The position numbers and the translations under genes are program-made. DNA of 64,000 bases from Zunongwangia sp. ESRF-bin46 (GTDB lineage Bacteria > Bacteroidota > Bacteroidia > Flavobacteriales > Flavobacteriaceae), in assembly GCA_002631855.1 (NCBI GenBank), contig NTLF01000014.1, positions 547,951 to 611,950 of the forward strand. The letters are read 5' to 3'. Below the pieces are notes generated by a model, which was not told the origin of the DNA, searched no databases, and was given only the letters and a program-made list of their open reading frames with translations. Positions 63,979 to 64,000 of this stretch are shown here, piece after piece. Each line of letters opens with the position of its first letter. Position 1 is the first letter of the stretch.

Positions 63979-63986
63979 CAAAGATA
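63979..63986 (-). promoter_or_regulatory. Promoter -7 box of mfd
   Basis: On the minus strand TATCTTTG matches TAnnTTTG and ends 7 bases before the mfd ATG, so the leader is very short or absent. Confidence 0.5.
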
Positions 63987-64000
63987 GTATCTTATCTTCT

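Noticed and set aside
1..64000. Search by eye for tRNA or rRNA genes, CRISPR arrays, transposases and integrases
   Set aside because: No cloverleaf, regular spaced repeats of CRISPR type, transposase or integrase motif was seen; the repeats found are REP-like or decameric.

Overview
The window looks like a chromosomal segment of a marine-type Flavobacteriaceae bacterium (phylum Bacteroidota). Four things point there: an intact Bat aerotolerance operon of flavobacterial layout, a protein with a C-terminal Por/T9SS sorting domain, repeated use of the Bacteroidota promoter -7 box TAnnTTTG immediately before start codons, and A-rich instead of strong Shine-Dalgarno leaders. Nearly all of the sequence is protein coding. 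I see no tRNA, rRNA, CRISPR array, integrase or insertion sequence.

Layout. 1-907: the 3' end of a DUF4382-type protein and a small lipoprotein that shares its last domain. 1084-10247: moxR, a DUF58 gene, a membrane protein, then batA, batB, batC, batD and batE, all on the + strand and mostly overlapping or nearly abutting. 10318-13221: a small membrane-anchored protein, a beta-carbonic anhydrase and a SulP transporter, probably a bicarbonate uptake and hydration pair. 13253-15922: cvpA, a conserved small gene, pheS and two small genes. 15983-18101: a two-gene restriction-modification module (C5 cytosine methyltransferase plus a PLD-type endonuclease) in AT-rich flanks. 18217-23513: gpsA, a lipoprotein, nadD-gmk-yicC and a YheT-like hydrolase. 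23614-25570: a TetR regulator with a clear operator, an alpha/beta hydrolase and a thioesterase. 25679-31765: SnoaL-like protein, SDR-like protein, M28 peptidase, CBS protein, zinc-ribbon protein, NUMOD4/HNH-type protein and an outer-membrane protein. 31921-37770: ileS, a zinc-less DksA-like gene, a stray lipoprotein gene with a hairpin behind it, a DUF4097-like gene and lspA.

37784-44299 (- strand): DUF2752 and CD225-type membrane proteins, formyltetrahydrofolate cyclo-ligase, an aspartoacylase-like hydrolase, a RimK ligase, a retropepsin-like RimB protein, a second RimK ligase and acs. 44324-44763 is the only gene-free stretch over 300 bases. It holds a degenerate array with exact 10-bp spacing. 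44764-46783: an SGNH esterase and a secreted leucine-rich repeat protein. 46983-49653: a short ssb and recQ, with a REP-like repeat on each side of recQ. 49814-56571 (- strand): HDAC-family deacetylase, tex, an unknown secreted protein and metG. 56662-59693 (+ strand): an LD-carboxypeptidase, yraN, cysE and cysM. 59696-63971 (- strand): a membrane XRE regulator and mfd.

Housekeeping genes dominate. The most unusual items are the 12-unit 10-bp periodic array upstream of acs, the RimK-RimB-RimK-aspartoacylase operon (a possible writer/eraser pair for amino-acid tagging), the TetR operator embedded in its own promoter, the cassette-like insertion between the dksA-like gene and lspA, the restriction-modification module, and the REP-like repeats around recQ. 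Functions are assigned from motif recognition by eye. No database search was run.
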